Below, piece by piece: positions 34,701 through 42,368 of a stretch of 50,067 bases of DNA. The DNA lies in IMG/VR virus record IMGVR_UViG_3300031673_007186, positions 1 through 50,067 of that record. The stretch is one strand, 5' to 3'. This DNA is from a virus. How positions within the stretch are numbered: the first letter of the stretch is position 1; every line of letters begins with the position of its first letter. A program made the translations under genes and the position numbers. The notes under the pieces were generated by a model that saw only the letters and a list, made by a program, of their open reading frames with translations, did no database searches and was not told where the DNA came from.

Positions 34701-35163
34701 TTGCCAAAATTCCATTACCACATGCAGATGTCGCAATGATTCCTTCATTATATTCCTCAAGAATTTCCCAACTAATCCTTGGGAAAACTCGTCCCATGCT
34801 AATTACATTCTGCTTAAAACCCTCATAATTAATTTTCAATAAGTTTTTATAGCCAATTTTATTTTGTGCTAGCAATACAATGTGTTTACGTTTCTCTGTT
34901 TTCCTTCGTCCCTTGCCATTTTCTGGTTCTATAACATCATATGAATGAACGAAATATGCTTCACATCCTGGTATAAACTGAACACCAGTTCTTTTAGATG
35001 CTCTATACGCATCAAAATGTGCAGCCAAAGTTCCGTGATCTGTGATTGCCAATGCTTTTTGCCCTTTTAGGTTAACTAAATCAAACAGATCGTCTACACT
35101 CTGAAGGGCATCTAACATGGACCCAAGGTTCGTATGGGTATGAAGATGTACAAAATCCTTCAT
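31774..35163 (-). CDS. dnaE: DNA polymerase III alpha subunit (DnaE type)
   Basis: The 1129-residue C-family replicative polymerase, close to E. coli DnaE (1160). The N-terminal PHP domain keeps its metal-site residues (HLHTHTNLG, ITDHGTLA, GCEAYF, KHIVLLAQN, ATDAHYLT), so a PHP exonuclease may be active. The palm has VGRGSVGGCIIAYLLG and LPDIDTDFTSEGR with the catalytic aspartates near residue 440, and a third Asp in VKMDFLAISTLD. Fingers, a helix-hairpin-helix region (GLGAVKGMGDKAL) and a C-terminal OB domain follow. AGGAG precedes the ATG. It is likely the phage replicase; no clamp or clamp loader is in view. Confidence 0.97.
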   Translation of the reverse strand: MKDFVHLHTHTNLGSMLDALQSVDDLFDLVNLKGQKALAITDHGTLAAHFDAYRASKRTGVQFIPGCEAYFVHSYDVIEPENGKGRRKTEKRKHIVLLAQNKIGYKNLLKINYEGFKQNVISMGRVFPRISWEILEEYNEGIIATSACGNGILANAIFQDKYDEAIVYAKKLADIFKDRFYLELQPHALEDESFSQINLNNRLIKMSKELGIPLVVATDAHYLTKSDEKIHDVLMAINSKKAVDDPDRHSYGIDEFYVKDGDEVYDFIVKYHGKEAADEAIANTLAIAGRCEPPTYMESKGNHLPVFNPSGELDHAEFIKWKEKSNIPADLSPDKAYMRFRIVQGFVKKFGHLRGEERKKRWDRVRHELKILEGNNFSSYMLITSDMIQWAKDNDILVGVGRGSVGGCIIAYLLGIHGVDPFDYGLLFERFQNAYKKDLPDIDTDFTSEGRDKVQEYVRNKYGRDNCAQVSNINTYTPKNVIPDLVKSMRNVMPGLIPEGTYYVTVADAIKATIPDMDADGNKVKTLERAMELSPKLRAFADGCPDLMKYADLIVGMPKEFSTHAAGMVVSDIPIYEFAPLRIDKNGTAAVQYEKNRCESEGLVKMDFLAISTLDIIDEAFKNIRNLNIEDAPRKMEDIPLDDLATYEMIQKGQTKCVFQLGKSGIMAALCKKIRPKNILDIAMINALGRPAAKGKPGEKGTRDIYIDRRTGKEKVTYPHPSLKETLGETYGLAITEEQLMGVARTVAGWDLNKADGLRKFTKLKGKKPELALQLEVEFIEGMMKTHNVEYELAKNIWDKYVAGFGGYGFNLSHAVFYSINGYITAYLKCHYPAAFLAAYLKVKTFKGGVNKEDEINGAKQECRRLGIRIIPPDINRSKSGYEVLDDTTILMGLGAVKGMGDKALIEVIDKQVFSSFIEFLYKVDGRIINKGKIEALAKAGCFDSFNINRKDVHDEGKKIRDKMNTFLRKKEKDGYDIDMAIEDFPLKMPGNEWQQQEKLRYEQEVLGELVSGNINDLFPRFFTNSGITMISKLKVLPNRHRIVVEVIVKSFLREFKIKEGKYAGHKMAKYLVQDTMDSEVELTVWPSEYAEAKRRMAIGKPIRATCEVSDFNGGKTLMLKELQKVYGE

Positions 35164-35483
35164 TATTTCTCCTTTACACTTTCCACATATTTGATAAGAG
35201 CATCTTCAAAAATATCAAGTATGCCCTTTTTTTCTTTCTTTATTGTAAATCTAATCTCCCTCAACCTTCTTATGCCAGTTATTATAAGCGATGGGTTTTC
35301 TATTTTCAGAATGGAGGTTTTCTTAAAATCAAACGCAGGTTGCCCCAAGGGTTCAAGAAACTTAATCATACGTTCATCTAATTTTGTTGGAATTGTATAG
35401 ATAAAAGTGTGCTGCCCACATTGACAACTTGGGGTATACCTGCGCAAGATGTTGTTTTGCTTTAGTTTTACATTCTCATCCAT
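35163..35483 (-). CDS. Unknown 106-residue protein
   Basis: A basic alpha/beta protein with a possible partial metal site (SCQCGQHTFIY at about 19-29). It is coupled by TAATG to the gene before it and to the polymerase gene after it. The Shine-Dalgarno site is weak (CGGAA), consistent with translational coupling. Family not recognised. Confidence 0.75.
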   Translation of the reverse strand: MDENVKLKQNNILRRYTPSCQCGQHTFIYTIPTKLDERMIKFLEPLGQPAFDFKKTSILKIENPSLIITGIRRLREIRFTIKKEKKGILDIFEDALIKYVESVKEK

Positions 35484-35866
35484 TATTCCGATCGCTGCAT
35501 CGTAAGTTCTACAAGATTACGCTCTCCTTCAGAAGCGGCATGAACCCCCAAAGCCTTAAGCATATCGAAATCATCTGTTGTTGTGGTTGATAATACCAAA
35601 CGGATCTTATCTTGCTTTACAGCAAAACTGGTTACAACAAATTCATAAGGAGTAGATTGTTCATCTTCAGCAGATCTTCTTAATGCAACACTTACAGTAG
35701 ATGTGTCCGCGGCGGTCGAATGTAATTCCAAAGACTCAAGAACATCAGAAATGTCACCATCACCAGCTCTTATATCATCTTTACTACCACTTAACACTAC
35801 TTTAACATCTTCACCCTTACAGGTAAAACTCATAACTCCAAAACCTTGGACTACTCTTACGGCCAT
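35483..35866 (-). CDS. Unknown 127-residue beta-rich protein
   Basis: Strand-rich (MAVRVVQGFGVMSFTCKG, DVKVVLSGSKDDIRAG, YEFVVTSFAVKQDKIRLVLS) with Ser/Thr-rich turns and no catalytic motif. AGGAGAAAAT precedes the ATG. It lies between trigger factor and the small gene before the polymerase. No family recognised. Confidence 0.75.
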   Translation of the reverse strand: MAVRVVQGFGVMSFTCKGEDVKVVLSGSKDDIRAGDGDISDVLESLELHSTAADTSTVSVALRRSAEDEQSTPYEFVVTSFAVKQDKIRLVLSTTTTDDFDMLKALGVHAASEGERNLVELTMQRSE

Positions 35867-35875
35867 ATTTTCTCC

Positions 35876-37252
35876 TTATCCTAGTGGATCCTCTGGGATC
35901 TCATGTGACTCATTATTAACCTGCGGCTCGTCGCCTTCAACTGAAATTTGAGCTTGGCTAATAATAAAATTCAATATCTTTCTGTGCTTAACAAGTCCAA
36001 AAACACCATCCAACATTTTTTGGTCTTGCAGATCTTTCTTCAACACAAGTGTGCTAATCTGCTTTTTAGCAGCCTCTTGCTCCAACCACACATCAAACTC
36101 TTCTTTGGTAACCTTAAGACTGGGTTCAGCATCATATACTGCTTCCAGCACAAATGTTCGTTTTACATTGCGGTCTGCCATTTGCCGAATATGCTTGCTT
36201 ATACTTTCGTCTATTTCTCCCCTTATCCCAAGCTGGCTGGTCAGATACTTTTCTTCATCAGATACCCATCCAGCAGGAACATCAAAACTATGTAGTTCTA
36301 ATAACTTCGTAACGACACCCTCTTCTAATGTCTGCATTTCTTTTGCAGTGGCCTCTTGTTCTGCGCGCTTAGAAAATGCTTCCATAAGCTCATCATATGA
36401 TGGAGCTTGCATAGCACTAACAAATTCTTCATCACTTGGTGGAATTCGCTCAAAAACAGATTTTATTGTTGTGTGAACATTAGCAAACTCTCCGCCAAAT
36501 TTCTCTATTTGTTCTGGCAATGTAATACTTTCTATAAAGCTTTCGCCAACTTTCTTACCAACAAGGTTTTCTCCAAAAGGAGGCTCTTGCCCGGCATTTA
36601 TCATAAAGTTATGATCCTTACCTTCTGAAACTTGTTGTTCATCTACCGTAATAACTTCGAAGTCCAAAACTACAATAGACCCAATCTTTACCTCTTCAAG
36701 AGGAACCTCTATCATATGTTCAGACTTTGCCTCTTCTATTAGCTTATTTAATATTTCTGTGCGATCAACTTTTGGCTTTGTTAGTTGAAGTCCAACATAG
36801 CCGGTAGCCTCTATAGTGGGCTTTACTTCTAAAGTAATATCACAAGTAAAAGTGCCATCGATATGGAACTCTGCGTTATCTGTTTTTGGCTCACCAAGGG
36901 GTTGAATTTTTTGCTCATAACAGGCATGTAAAAATCCCTCTTGGGTTAGTAAAGAAGATGCTGACTTTTCAATTTCTTCTCTACAAAAAGTCTCTACTAA
37001 TGGCTTTGGTGCCTTTCCCCTACGAAAACCCTTTAGCTGAACTCTCTTGCTAATAATCTCACACGATTTATCAAGAGCCATACCTACTGCTGTCGTATCA
37101 TATACAATATGAAGTTTACGACTTAATGCTCCCAAGTCTTCTACTGTTACGACATGATGCCACTCCTCGCTTTTTGGTTCTACCGCTGTGTTGCTCAATT
37201 CCATAACGGGTTGTTGTTCTATCCTCTTAACACGTCTTTTTTTCTTTGCCAT
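35876..37252 (-). CDS. tig: Trigger factor (ribosome-associated chaperone)
   Basis: A 458-residue protein, slightly longer than E. coli trigger factor (432) because of a basic N-terminal extension (MAKKKRRVKRIEQQP). Residues about 33-150 form the ribosome-binding domain with the signature GFRRGKAP (75-82), which docks near the exit tunnel. Residues about 185-270 match the FKBP-type PPIase (IGSIVVLDFEV, GENLVGKKVGES). The rest is the helical C-terminal chaperone part. AGGAG precedes the ATG. It probably folds nascent phage proteins on host ribosomes. All three domains appear present, so it does not look decayed. Confidence 0.93.
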   Translation of the reverse strand: MAKKKRRVKRIEQQPVMELSNTAVEPKSEEWHHVVTVEDLGALSRKLHIVYDTTAVGMALDKSCEIISKRVQLKGFRRGKAPKPLVETFCREEIEKSASSLLTQEGFLHACYEQKIQPLGEPKTDNAEFHIDGTFTCDITLEVKPTIEATGYVGLQLTKPKVDRTEILNKLIEEAKSEHMIEVPLEEVKIGSIVVLDFEVITVDEQQVSEGKDHNFMINAGQEPPFGENLVGKKVGESFIESITLPEQIEKFGGEFANVHTTIKSVFERIPPSDEEFVSAMQAPSYDELMEAFSKRAEQEATAKEMQTLEEGVVTKLLELHSFDVPAGWVSDEEKYLTSQLGIRGEIDESISKHIRQMADRNVKRTFVLEAVYDAEPSLKVTKEEFDVWLEQEAAKKQISTLVLKKDLQDQKMLDGVFGLVKHRKILNFIISQAQISVEGDEPQVNNESHEIPEDPLG

Positions 37253-37260
37253 TCTTGCTC

Positions 37261-39255
37261 CTATAACATAATGGTAATGCCAACTTCTTCTCTGGCTTTT
37301 TCAACTCTATGTTTCCAAGCTTGCCAAAACTCCTGATTTGATTGGCCGGTTCTTTCTTCAGTTAAAATCCTATTTATGATGTTCTTAAAAAATACAGATC
37401 GCAAACGCAAAATACGTTGAATCGGCGCATGTGTTGGGTGGTTTGACATTACTAAAGCCTCTATTAACACTTTATCGCCAGGATTTAGATCTGTAGTGGA
37501 TTTTAATTTTATTGCTTGCCACTCCACTACTTCTATCTGATCAGAACAATCATTTCCATCTTTTCGCATCGCATGTACTCTCGCCAAACGAGGAATGTTT
37601 TTTGATCTCCTTTCTCTAATTGGCGTTTTATTTACAATTCTTTTACGATCATCAACTGTAGAATAAAAAAGTGTTTCTGGTCCACCAGAGAACTTTGGAT
37701 AACGACAAAACCAACCAAAATCTTTAAGTGATCTTATCTTAGAATCTAACTTATTAAAACCACCAATGTTGTTCTCCAGAACAGTCATCCATTCGTGAAA
37801 AATAGCCTGATGTACGGCCGCCTCTTGGCCGCGAGTATTTTTAGTAATTTTTTTCTTTGTTTGACCAGGATATTTTACTTTTTCTATATCAGTCATTTCT
37901 CTCTCTGTTATTTCACAATTAAAAAAGTAGGTATTTGCGTCTTCATTATATTTGGCCATCCAAGTTATAATTGACGCCAAAAAACACCACGTTGATAGGC
38001 CGGAAACCGTTTTCTTATTAATTTTAGACATTTGAAGAACCATTTCACCAATCAGTATATTAATTCGCTGTTTAGTTATAATATTATCATCAGAATATTG
38101 TGGAGTAGCAGCCAACTGATCTTTAAAGCTTTCTCCATCGGAATTGTCATCATATACTCTGTGTGAATCTAAAATTACATCTTCTTGTTTAATCCATATT
38201 CTAATAGAAGGAAGTCCGGTCAAAAAGCCGGATTTTCCTCCAAAACCAGAAGCTGATTGTAATGCGGTTCTTGGTGTGAAATTAGTCCCACAATATGGAC
38301 ACGTCAAGGGGAAATCTAACATTGAGTCAGGAGGTTGATATAATATTTGAGTATTTTTACCAACGGCGAAATTCTTAAGCGCACCTTTGAAGTTGAAATG
38401 TCGGCCTAAACGAGACTGATTAACGCACGAGAGTGGGACAAAATGACCAACACAATCATCCGATGGGCACACACATGTAATGCCAAGAAATTTTTCAAAT
38501 TTCTTTCGTGTTTGTTGTGTGAGAAGAATCTTCTCAAGTTCCTCTTTATTGTTTAACTTTCGTAATGATTCGGCCTGAAGCTCAAGGTTATCCGCTATAG
38601 ATTTACATCTATCGCAAGAATAACTTCGATGTTGGCAATTTGTGAGTGGAATTTTAGCAATAGGTTTATATGTTAAACAATATGGGCAGGCTGGGACATT
38701 TTTAAATTTATATCCCATATCTGTGCCGATCTCTCTAACAAATTCGTTCTTTAAAGAGTCTATAATATATCCGCTTGGATTTTTATCATTACCACTATAC
38801 CATTTTCCTTCCAAATAAGTACGCAACACAACAGAGATTTTTTCTACAATTTTAGCAATCTTTGCTCGACCTTGTGGTGTGTTTTCTATATTACCAGATC
38901 TTTCTTCTTCAGTAAATAAAGGAAACGAAATACCTCTTGAAATTGAGTTTCTTCTTTTCACTCTATCGAACCATAATTTGCCGAAATGTAAAACGGCATG
39001 CGGAAGAATCCACTTCTCAAAGAGTTCTGTAGTGTTAAGAATTGTATGCCAATTGATTGGATTTCCAACGATATTGTTAAAAGAAGCCGCGTCTTTTATG
39101 TCCGCAAAAACGCCTAAGTCTTGTATTTCTTGTGGCACTGGCCAGCTACCATCAAATAGTTTTTGTTTTGCCTCTTCAGAAACAAGCTCTTCTGGGCCTA
39201 TTTGATCGGCATGTTGCGCGAGCCACTCTCTTACCTGCTCGTCCGTTTCTTTCAT
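37261..39255 (-). CDS. Large multi-zinc protein, unknown
   Basis: This 664-residue protein has at least three Cys clusters in the middle third: ACPYCLTY with NCQHRSYSCDRCKS, then CVCPSDDC with a nearby Cys, and TCPYCGTNF. An all-helical N-terminal region precedes them and a helical C-terminal half follows, with EREMTDIEKVKYPGQTKKK and a basic RKRIVNKTPIRERRSKN. The AGGGT site is modest. It lies 4 nt downstream of the sigma factor gene, so a transcription-associated role is possible. I do not recognise the family. Confidence 0.8.
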   Translation of the reverse strand: MKETDEQVREWLAQHADQIGPEELVSEEAKQKLFDGSWPVPQEIQDLGVFADIKDAASFNNIVGNPINWHTILNTTELFEKWILPHAVLHFGKLWFDRVKRRNSISRGISFPLFTEEERSGNIENTPQGRAKIAKIVEKISVVLRTYLEGKWYSGNDKNPSGYIIDSLKNEFVREIGTDMGYKFKNVPACPYCLTYKPIAKIPLTNCQHRSYSCDRCKSIADNLELQAESLRKLNNKEELEKILLTQQTRKKFEKFLGITCVCPSDDCVGHFVPLSCVNQSRLGRHFNFKGALKNFAVGKNTQILYQPPDSMLDFPLTCPYCGTNFTPRTALQSASGFGGKSGFLTGLPSIRIWIKQEDVILDSHRVYDDNSDGESFKDQLAATPQYSDDNIITKQRINILIGEMVLQMSKINKKTVSGLSTWCFLASIITWMAKYNEDANTYFFNCEITEREMTDIEKVKYPGQTKKKITKNTRGQEAAVHQAIFHEWMTVLENNIGGFNKLDSKIRSLKDFGWFCRYPKFSGGPETLFYSTVDDRKRIVNKTPIRERRSKNIPRLARVHAMRKDGNDCSDQIEVVEWQAIKLKSTTDLNPGDKVLIEALVMSNHPTHAPIQRILRLRSVFFKNIINRILTEERTGQSNQEFWQAWKHRVEKAREEVGITIML

Positions 39256-39259
39256 TTTT

Positions 39260-39832
39260 TTACCCTAATGCTTGAGCCTCCAGAAGTTTTCTGCGCATTG
39301 CTCTGGTTAGACCCCAAGGAGTCATATCCTCATCGTGTGCCACATCACAGATGTTATCTTCATTGATGAATACTCTAAATATAGCTCGACGCCATTTTTC
39401 ATCCCAACATTGTATTCGTTTAATAAGATCGATCTTTTCAACTGGATCAAGAGGATCATAATAAAAACCCTCAACATCATCGTACATAACCATATGTTTC
39501 AACCTGCCGCGAAGTGGATCTTTTTTTCGGGAGTTATCTATTAAACGATTTTTGATAAATCTATGAAGGAACGTAGAAAGTGATGCTCCCTTGTCAGGAT
39601 TATATTTTGGTATGCCTTCTAATATTAACACATATATATCTTGTCTAATATCTTCACTCGAAGACCAATAGCATAATGATAATCCAAAACGCGCCAACAT
39701 ATGTACATAGGATTCCATTAGTTCAAAAATCCTATGAAAACCAGTTCCATCAGCAACATCAATAAACACAGTTTGATTCTTCACTACCACGAAACCGGCA
39801 AACTTTTTTCTCTTGCTGTTTATAGTCCTCAT
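39260..39832 (-). CDS. Sigma-70-family RNA polymerase sigma factor
   Basis: A 190-residue protein. Region 2 is recognisable: SSSEDIRQDIYVLILEGI, then KYNPDKGASLSTFLHRFIKN and RLIDNSRKK, the helices that bind the polymerase clamp and the -10 element. The C-terminal VFINEDNICDVAHDEDMTPW followed by GLTRAMRRKLLE looks like a degenerate region 4. There is no region 1.1, so it resembles small ECF-like or phage sigma factors. AGGAG is well placed. It would redirect host RNA polymerase to phage promoters; its targets are unknown. Confidence 0.88.
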   Translation of the reverse strand: MRTINSKRKKFAGFVVVKNQTVFIDVADGTGFHRIFELMESYVHMLARFGLSLCYWSSSEDIRQDIYVLILEGIPKYNPDKGASLSTFLHRFIKNRLIDNSRKKDPLRGRLKHMVMYDDVEGFYYDPLDPVEKIDLIKRIQCWDEKWRRAIFRVFINEDNICDVAHDEDMTPWGLTRAMRRKLLEAQALG

Positions 39833-39839
39833 TAGACTC

Positions 39840-40607
39840 CTACCACGTTGTTAGGCATGGATCCTTAAAATCACACCAATCACAGAGTCTTGAGGGTTTA
39901 CACATCCACTTTCCCTCGTCCATGATGCGAGTAGCATACTCAATAAGTTCTTTCTTACACTTTTCCACATCTTCTTTATTAAAGTCATATGAGACATATG
40001 AACCACCAAATCTCATCATAATATATGAAGCTCTAAAACGATCGATGTCTGGAAACTTATTCAATAAATAGATTCCATACACACGAAGTTGAAAGGAATC
40101 CATATACTTTAAACTCTTGTTGGTTTTATAATCTTTGATATGGTAAACACCATCATTATCAAGGTCGACTCGATCAACATAACCCATAATGCTAAACTCT
40201 TCTGTTAGTGGGATATCGAAATCATCTTCCAAAGAAATAATGTTTGATCCTATACCGTCAGTTTCCATTTTATTAAGATATTCTAAAAGAAGATTTCTGG
40301 CTTCTAACAGTGTGTCATCAGCCAACGATTTTTCTTTTTCCATCTCGTCTCTTTTAATCTTAAACGATAGTTTCATCATACGTTTAAGATTTAGATCGGA
40401 TCCATCTTTTTTGAAATCTTCATGAAAATGCTCTAATGATCCGTGGACTAATGTGCCCAAATCAAAATGCGGCCAGTCTTTTCTCGGCAATTTTTCAATA
40501 TAATTGTAATAGTATTTTCTTGGACATTGTTGAAAAGTTTTTACTCTGGATGCTGAAAGAGTGAGAATTGTTTCTTTTTCTTCCGCAGGTTCTTTTTTCT
40601 TTGTCAT
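39840..40607 (-). CDS. Cas4/RecB-like PD-(D/E)XK nuclease with iron-sulfur cysteines
   Basis: A 255-residue protein. LSASRVKTFQQCPRKYYYNY holds the first cluster cysteine. LGTLVHGSLEHF supplies the RecB-family His, IMGYVDRVD the Asp, and HIKDYKTNKS the DxK-type motif. The C-terminus LCDWCDFKDPC supplies three more cysteines, the layout of Cas4 and AddB [4Fe-4S] nucleases. It should be an ssDNA or end-processing exonuclease. No cas1 or cas2 and no CRISPR array is seen, so a recombination role with SbcCD and RecA is more likely than adaptation. Confidence 0.9.
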   Translation of the reverse strand: MTKKKEPAEEKETILTLSASRVKTFQQCPRKYYYNYIEKLPRKDWPHFDLGTLVHGSLEHFHEDFKKDGSDLNLKRMMKLSFKIKRDEMEKEKSLADDTLLEARNLLLEYLNKMETDGIGSNIISLEDDFDIPLTEEFSIMGYVDRVDLDNDGVYHIKDYKTNKSLKYMDSFQLRVYGIYLLNKFPDIDRFRASYIMMRFGGSYVSYDFNKEDVEKCKKELIEYATRIMDEGKWMCKPSRLCDWCDFKDPCLTTW

Positions 40608-40614
40608 TTGATTC

Positions 40615-41511
40615 CTATATCATTGAACGTTTATTATAAATCCATTTAAACACAAGTGGGCCACCAAATTGTCGTCTATCTCCAATTCCTTGCGGAACAA
40701 TGCTGGGATCAAAGCTCTGAATGCTCTTAACCCATCTTGTTTCATTATGATTGAAGTAATAGGCACATGCGATGCCCTTTCCATCTTTTATGGCATAAAA
40801 AGTCTTAACATGACCTCCAGCCACATATGGATCTGGCTCATACATAGATTTACCTTGTAAATATTTTACCATATCCATTGTATCGCCATATGGTCTGTTA
40901 ATAATGTAAACTGATTGATCTTCATATCCATCTCTACCATCTATTACAATATACATAGATCGTGGATTAAAGTAAACGTTTTGATTGTTGGGAGAACTGG
41001 CTCGCGGATCAATTTCTGGCACTCCGCCAACCACCGGGCCATTAATAATAGCCGTGCCTCTGCCCTCACCACCAGGGCCAGTTCTTGAAAATTGTATCTG
41101 TAAATCACTAAGTTCATAATCCGAATACCTTGCTGGCACGTTTACAACCATTTGCGCATTAGGTTTATATCCATCTAACAATACTGGAATAACATTATAA
41201 GCATCAACTACTATGCCCATACCGTATCCATCTACACGTCTGGGATAAGATAAATCGGAAGAGTTTGTGCTAAATGTTATATCCAAACTGCCGCGATCAA
41301 GTCCGCTAAGTGCCCATGCCCTAAGTCTAACAGACATATTTGTTGGCATTAGTATGGCAGAAATATACACATTAGATAAGATAGTTGGAGCACTACCATC
41401 CAGAGTATAGAATATTGTAGCCGGCACATTAGTAGACAGGCCCACCAACTGAGGAATACCTGAAATAAGTTGTGGGCCAAGTCCAGTAGCAGTTATAGTG
41501 ATAACAGCCAT
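40615..41511 (-). CDS. Putative virion (tail/fibre-like) protein with chitobiase-type beta domain
   Basis: A 298-residue, strongly beta-rich protein. The N-terminal approximately 90 residues contain VPATIFYTLDGSAPT, the signature of the chitobiase/beta-hexosaminidase C-terminal-like Ig fold often seen in phage structural proteins. The remainder has GYGMGIVVDAYNVIPVLLDG, GPGGEGRGTAIINGPVVGG and many Tyr/Gly turns. AAGGATAAATA precedes the ATG. It sits alone among replication genes, away from the packaging cluster. Structural identity is inferred from composition and that one domain. Confidence 0.75.
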   Translation of the reverse strand: MAVITITATGLGPQLISGIPQLVGLSTNVPATIFYTLDGSAPTILSNVYISAILMPTNMSVRLRAWALSGLDRGSLDITFSTNSSDLSYPRRVDGYGMGIVVDAYNVIPVLLDGYKPNAQMVVNVPARYSDYELSDLQIQFSRTGPGGEGRGTAIINGPVVGGVPEIDPRASSPNNQNVYFNPRSMYIVIDGRDGYEDQSVYIINRPYGDTMDMVKYLQGKSMYEPDPYVAGGHVKTFYAIKDGKGIACAYYFNHNETRWVKSIQSFDPSIVPQGIGDRRQFGGPLVFKWIYNKRSMI

Positions 41512-41693
41512 TATTTATCCTTTGGTTCTGGTCCCCTGTATATTATAAAATATTCATCATCTTGTTTCTTCCACGTACATTTGCTGAAGAATTTTATAAG
41601 GGCACAATCATCCTTGAAATACTTATACCAGTAATCTAACATTTTCTTAATGGCTTTTTTCTTCTCTAAAGCTGTAAAGGTTTTTACGATCAT
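41511..41693 (-). CDS. Small basic protein, unknown
   Basis: A 60-residue protein from the ATG at 41693 (MIVKTFTALEKKKAIKKMLD), which has GAGGAGG before it; an earlier in-frame start lacks a site. Lys-rich and aromatic (YWYKYFKDDCALIKFF), probably helix then strand. It is coupled by TAATG to the structural gene. Function unknown. Confidence 0.7.
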   Translation of the reverse strand: MIVKTFTALEKKKAIKKMLDYWYKYFKDDCALIKFFSKCTWKKQDDEYFIIYRGPEPKDK

Positions 41694-41717
41694 CTCGTAC
41701 CTCCTCTTTTGTGGGTA

Positions 41718-41772
41718 TCTGATGATCATTAGGCATCAGACACCCCAACTACAGTGACATAAACTGTCGGGG
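41718..41772 (-). other. Two adjacent hairpins in the intergenic leader
   Basis: TCTGATG/CATCAGA (41718-41724 with 41734-41740) forms a 7-bp stem. A second hairpin pairs CCCC with GGGG (41743-41746 with 41769-41772) and an inner ACAGT with ACTGT. Neither is followed by a T-run, so this is not a standard terminator. They lie between the kinase stop and the strong ribosome site of the 60-residue gene; an attenuator, RNA processing site or protein-binding site are options. Confidence 0.55.
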
Positions 41773-41776
41773 TCCA

Positions 41777-42331
41777 TTAAATACCTCCAATTTGTTGGTA
41801 AAACACTTTAAATCCTTCCCGTGCTTCTTCTACAGTATCAAAATCATTATTAAATTCGAAAAAAACATCCTTAAATTCTTGTAAATAACTATAAATCCAT
41901 CGATTAGGTATCCTTGTTTCTGGGAAACATTCATGATAAAACTCAATTTCAGTTGGATCATAATCTCTCATAATTATTATGATTTTTGTATCTGGACTTA
42001 ATATTCTCGTAAGTTCATCTGGAGTCCTAATATCAGTTATTACAGTATTGGTGTGTTTGGATATCTCTTCTATAACAGGATCTATAAAAAAATATGGGCC
42101 CTGCTCAATGCGCATTTTATCGCTAAACTCCCATAATCCTTTACGAATTTTCTCTTCCTCTGGCGTTCCTCTACAAGATTTAAAATGTTCATCTGTTATG
42201 CCAATATCAGCATAATAACACTTTTTAATCTGATCGGCAAAAGCAAATCGAACAAAGCCTTGTGTCTGTAGAACATGTGCCACTACATCATCTTTGCCCG
42301 CACCAGGAGTACCTATTAATCCAATTTTCAT
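41777..42331 (-). CDS. P-loop (deoxy)nucleoside monophosphate kinase-like protein
   Basis: A 184-residue protein. Walker A is GTPGAGKDDVV (7-17); the Asp after Lys is typical of dNMP kinases such as T4 gp1. FAFADQIKK and ITDEHFKSCRGTPEEE resemble the acceptor region and GLWEFSDKMR follows. TVITDIRTPDEL and TKIIIIMRD are consistent with the core sheet. It would supply dNDPs for replication. The ATG has AGGAG upstream. It is smaller than T4 gp1 (241), so substrate range is uncertain. Confidence 0.8.
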   Translation of the reverse strand: MKIGLIGTPGAGKDDVVAHVLQTQGFVRFAFADQIKKCYYADIGITDEHFKSCRGTPEEEKIRKGLWEFSDKMRIEQGPYFFIDPVIEEISKHTNTVITDIRTPDELTRILSPDTKIIIIMRDYDPTEIEFYHECFPETRIPNRWIYSYLQEFKDVFFEFNNDFDTVEEAREGFKVFYQQIGGI

Positions 42332-42368
42332 ACTAAACTCCTTTAAATATCAGATAATTGATAGTTTT

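Noticed and set aside
39840-40607. Cas4-like nuclease as part of a CRISPR-Cas system
   Set aside because: No cas1, cas2 or effector gene and no repeat-spacer array is visible; neighbours are recombination genes.
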